A stretch of 64,000 nt of DNA from Balneola sp. Lineage in GTDB: Bacteria; Bacteroidota; Rhodothermia; Balneolales; Balneolaceae. Under the pieces are notes generated by a model that searched no databases, was not told where the DNA came from, and saw nothing but the letters and a program-made list of their open reading frames with translations. Below are positions 63,234 through 64,000 of this stretch, piece after piece (position 1 is the first letter of the stretch; each line of letters starts with the position of its first letter). The position numbers and the translations under genes are program-made. The DNA lies in the NCBI GenBank assembly GCA_003712055.1, contig RHLJ01000001.1:186001-250000 (forward strand), in the 5' to 3' direction.

Positions 63234-63947
63234 ATGAAGTTTAAACTATTCATTATCTGCAGCGCATTCGCACTCTTAATCAACGCGTGTGATAGCACCT
63301 CAGGGAATAAGTATGAAGAACCAGAATTAGAGATCAACAACCCTGCTAGCGGGAGTTTTATTTATGGTTCAACTACTATTGAAGTTGAATTACTTAATCC
63401 GGAGTCATCCAATGTTTCTGAGATCGCGATTATCATCAATGATAGCCAGATTGGAGCCCTATCAGAAGCTCCCTATGAGTTTGAATTCGATAGCGAAGAC
63501 TTTCCAAACGGAGAAACCAGCATTACAGTAATAGCAACAAGTGATGGTGAAGAATACGAAACAGTAACCTCTGTAGTCATAAACAACGCATTAGGCGAGA
63601 TTTATGGAGACTGGATGTATACAACCTCTACTACCCGGTTCTATGAAAACGATGTATTGGTAAACACCGAATCAGTTGATATGAGTATCCTGGACACTGT
63701 ATATGGATTCGAAAGACAAGGTGATCTCAAGATAAGTGTTGGATTTTCTGATACCGTAGTTGTTACTCAGTATGAAATTATTGACGGGATGCTTCAACTA
63801 TTCACCGATCCTGAAAGTGATCCAATACAAATCGAATGGAAAGCCGCTGATCAGTTTAACCTGATTACTGACAATGGAGAGTATATAGAAGACGGTATTC
63901 TCAAGAGAGAAGAAATGGTATCTGAGCTTTACAGAGACTTGGATTAA
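63234..63947 (+). CDS. Lipoprotein with N-terminal Ig-like domain
   Basis: 237 residues. Lipoprotein signal ending LINAC (Cys19). An Ig-like/cadherin-type domain (about 30-112: NNPASGSFIYGSTTIEVEL, then SEAPYEFEFDSEDFPNG) is followed by a beta-rich C-terminal domain (about 115-237) resembling the lipocalin-like domains of Bacteroidota lipoproteins. AAGGAG precedes the ATG. Exported to the outer membrane; role unknown. A terminator follows. Confidence 0.75.
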   Translation: MKFKLFIICSAFALLINACDSTSGNKYEEPELEINNPASGSFIYGSTTIEVELLNPESSNVSEIAIIINDSQIGALSEAPYEFEFDSEDFPNGETSITVIATSDGEEYETVTSVVINNALGEIYGDWMYTTSTTRFYENDVLVNTESVDMSILDTVYGFERQGDLKISVGFSDTVVVTQYEIIDGMLQLFTDPESDPIQIEWKAADQFNLITDNGEYIEDGILKREEMVSELYRDLD

Positions 63948-63954
63948 GCATTAT

Positions 63955-63983
63955 AAGCGAGGGCTCATAGCCTTCGCTTTTTT
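63955..63983 (+). terminator. Intrinsic terminator after the last lipoprotein gene
   Basis: GCGAGGGCT (63957-63965) pairs with AGCCTTCGC (63969-63977), one G-T wobble, loop CAT, followed by a T-run to 63983. It starts 8 bases after the stop codon. Confidence 0.88.
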
Positions 63984-64000
63984 CATTTCACTAATTCCAA

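Noticed and set aside
1-64000. tRNA, rRNA, CRISPR array, insertion sequence or prophage genes
   Set aside because: Spacers are short and the long ones (48252-48637, 3179-3388, 60622-60819) show no cloverleaf, regularly spaced repeats or transposase frames.

Overview
The window (64 kb, roughly 38-40 percent GC by eye, dense genes, overlapping start/stop codons) looks like the chromosome of a Gram-negative member of the Bacteroidota/Balneolota/Rhodothermota side of the FCB group; a marine Balneolaceae-like organism is my best guess. The grounds are TonB proteins with proline-rich linkers, three tandem parvulin genes, DUF2480, a CNT nucleoside transporter beside thymidine kinase, HPr kinase without a PTS operon in view, type 2 IPP isomerase, carotenoid-decoration type genes and lipoproteins with short lipoboxes. 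The taxonomy is inference; no rRNA, tRNA, CRISPR array, insertion sequence or prophage was seen.

Layout. 1-3178 (minus): a MATE exporter cut by the window edge, an Ig-like surface lipoprotein and an MFS transporter. 3389-13858 (plus): an uninterrupted type IV pilus/type II secretion-like machine with two small pilin-like paralogues, platform protein PilC, ATPase PilB, a stand-alone cyclic-nucleotide-binding domain, a PilT-like ATPase, a PilM-PilN fusion, a PilO-PilP fusion and a secretin with a C-terminal SPOR domain. Its pilin-like proteins lack the classical prepilin signature, and its inner-membrane subunits are fused. 13868-19327: a lipid-type locus with a divergent alpha/beta hydrolase followed by an OlsB-like N-acyltransferase, a PlsC-like acyltransferase, a DinB-fold protein and an 813-residue fusion of a catalytically degenerate alpha/beta hydrolase, a DedA membrane domain and an ATP-grasp ligase. 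These two loci are the strongest candidates for undescribed biology.

19324-36927 is mostly housekeeping: TadA, Apt, a lipoprotein/coiled-coil pair, a SixA-like phosphatase, a VWA membrane protein with MoxR and three periplasmic parvulin-like folding factors in one minus-strand run, NupC-Tdk nucleoside salvage, a UvrD-type helicase, Der and a peroxiredoxin. 37073-42526 holds a CheY-like regulator, two TonB paralogues and a tight five-gene operon, RimB-RimK-aspartoacylase-like-DUF952-diacylglycerol kinase-like, in which three genes appear to start with TTG.

42596-54355: a D-threonine aldolase-like PLP enzyme; a minus-strand run fni-polyprenyl synthase-bamD-nadD-LD-carboxypeptidase; a repeat-bearing spacer; an SDR, a nucleotidyltransferase, DUF2480 and an O-methyltransferase; then an acyltransferase, a CrtC-like protein and a glycosyltransferase that together look like carotenoid end-group modification. 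54410-63947: XerC-type recombinase, HPF, HprK, M23 and M28 peptidases, a TrmH-type methyltransferase whose ribosome-binding site lies inside the terminator of the upstream response regulator, BioB, an AT-rich orphan gene, a DUF6868 membrane protein and an Ig-like lipoprotein.
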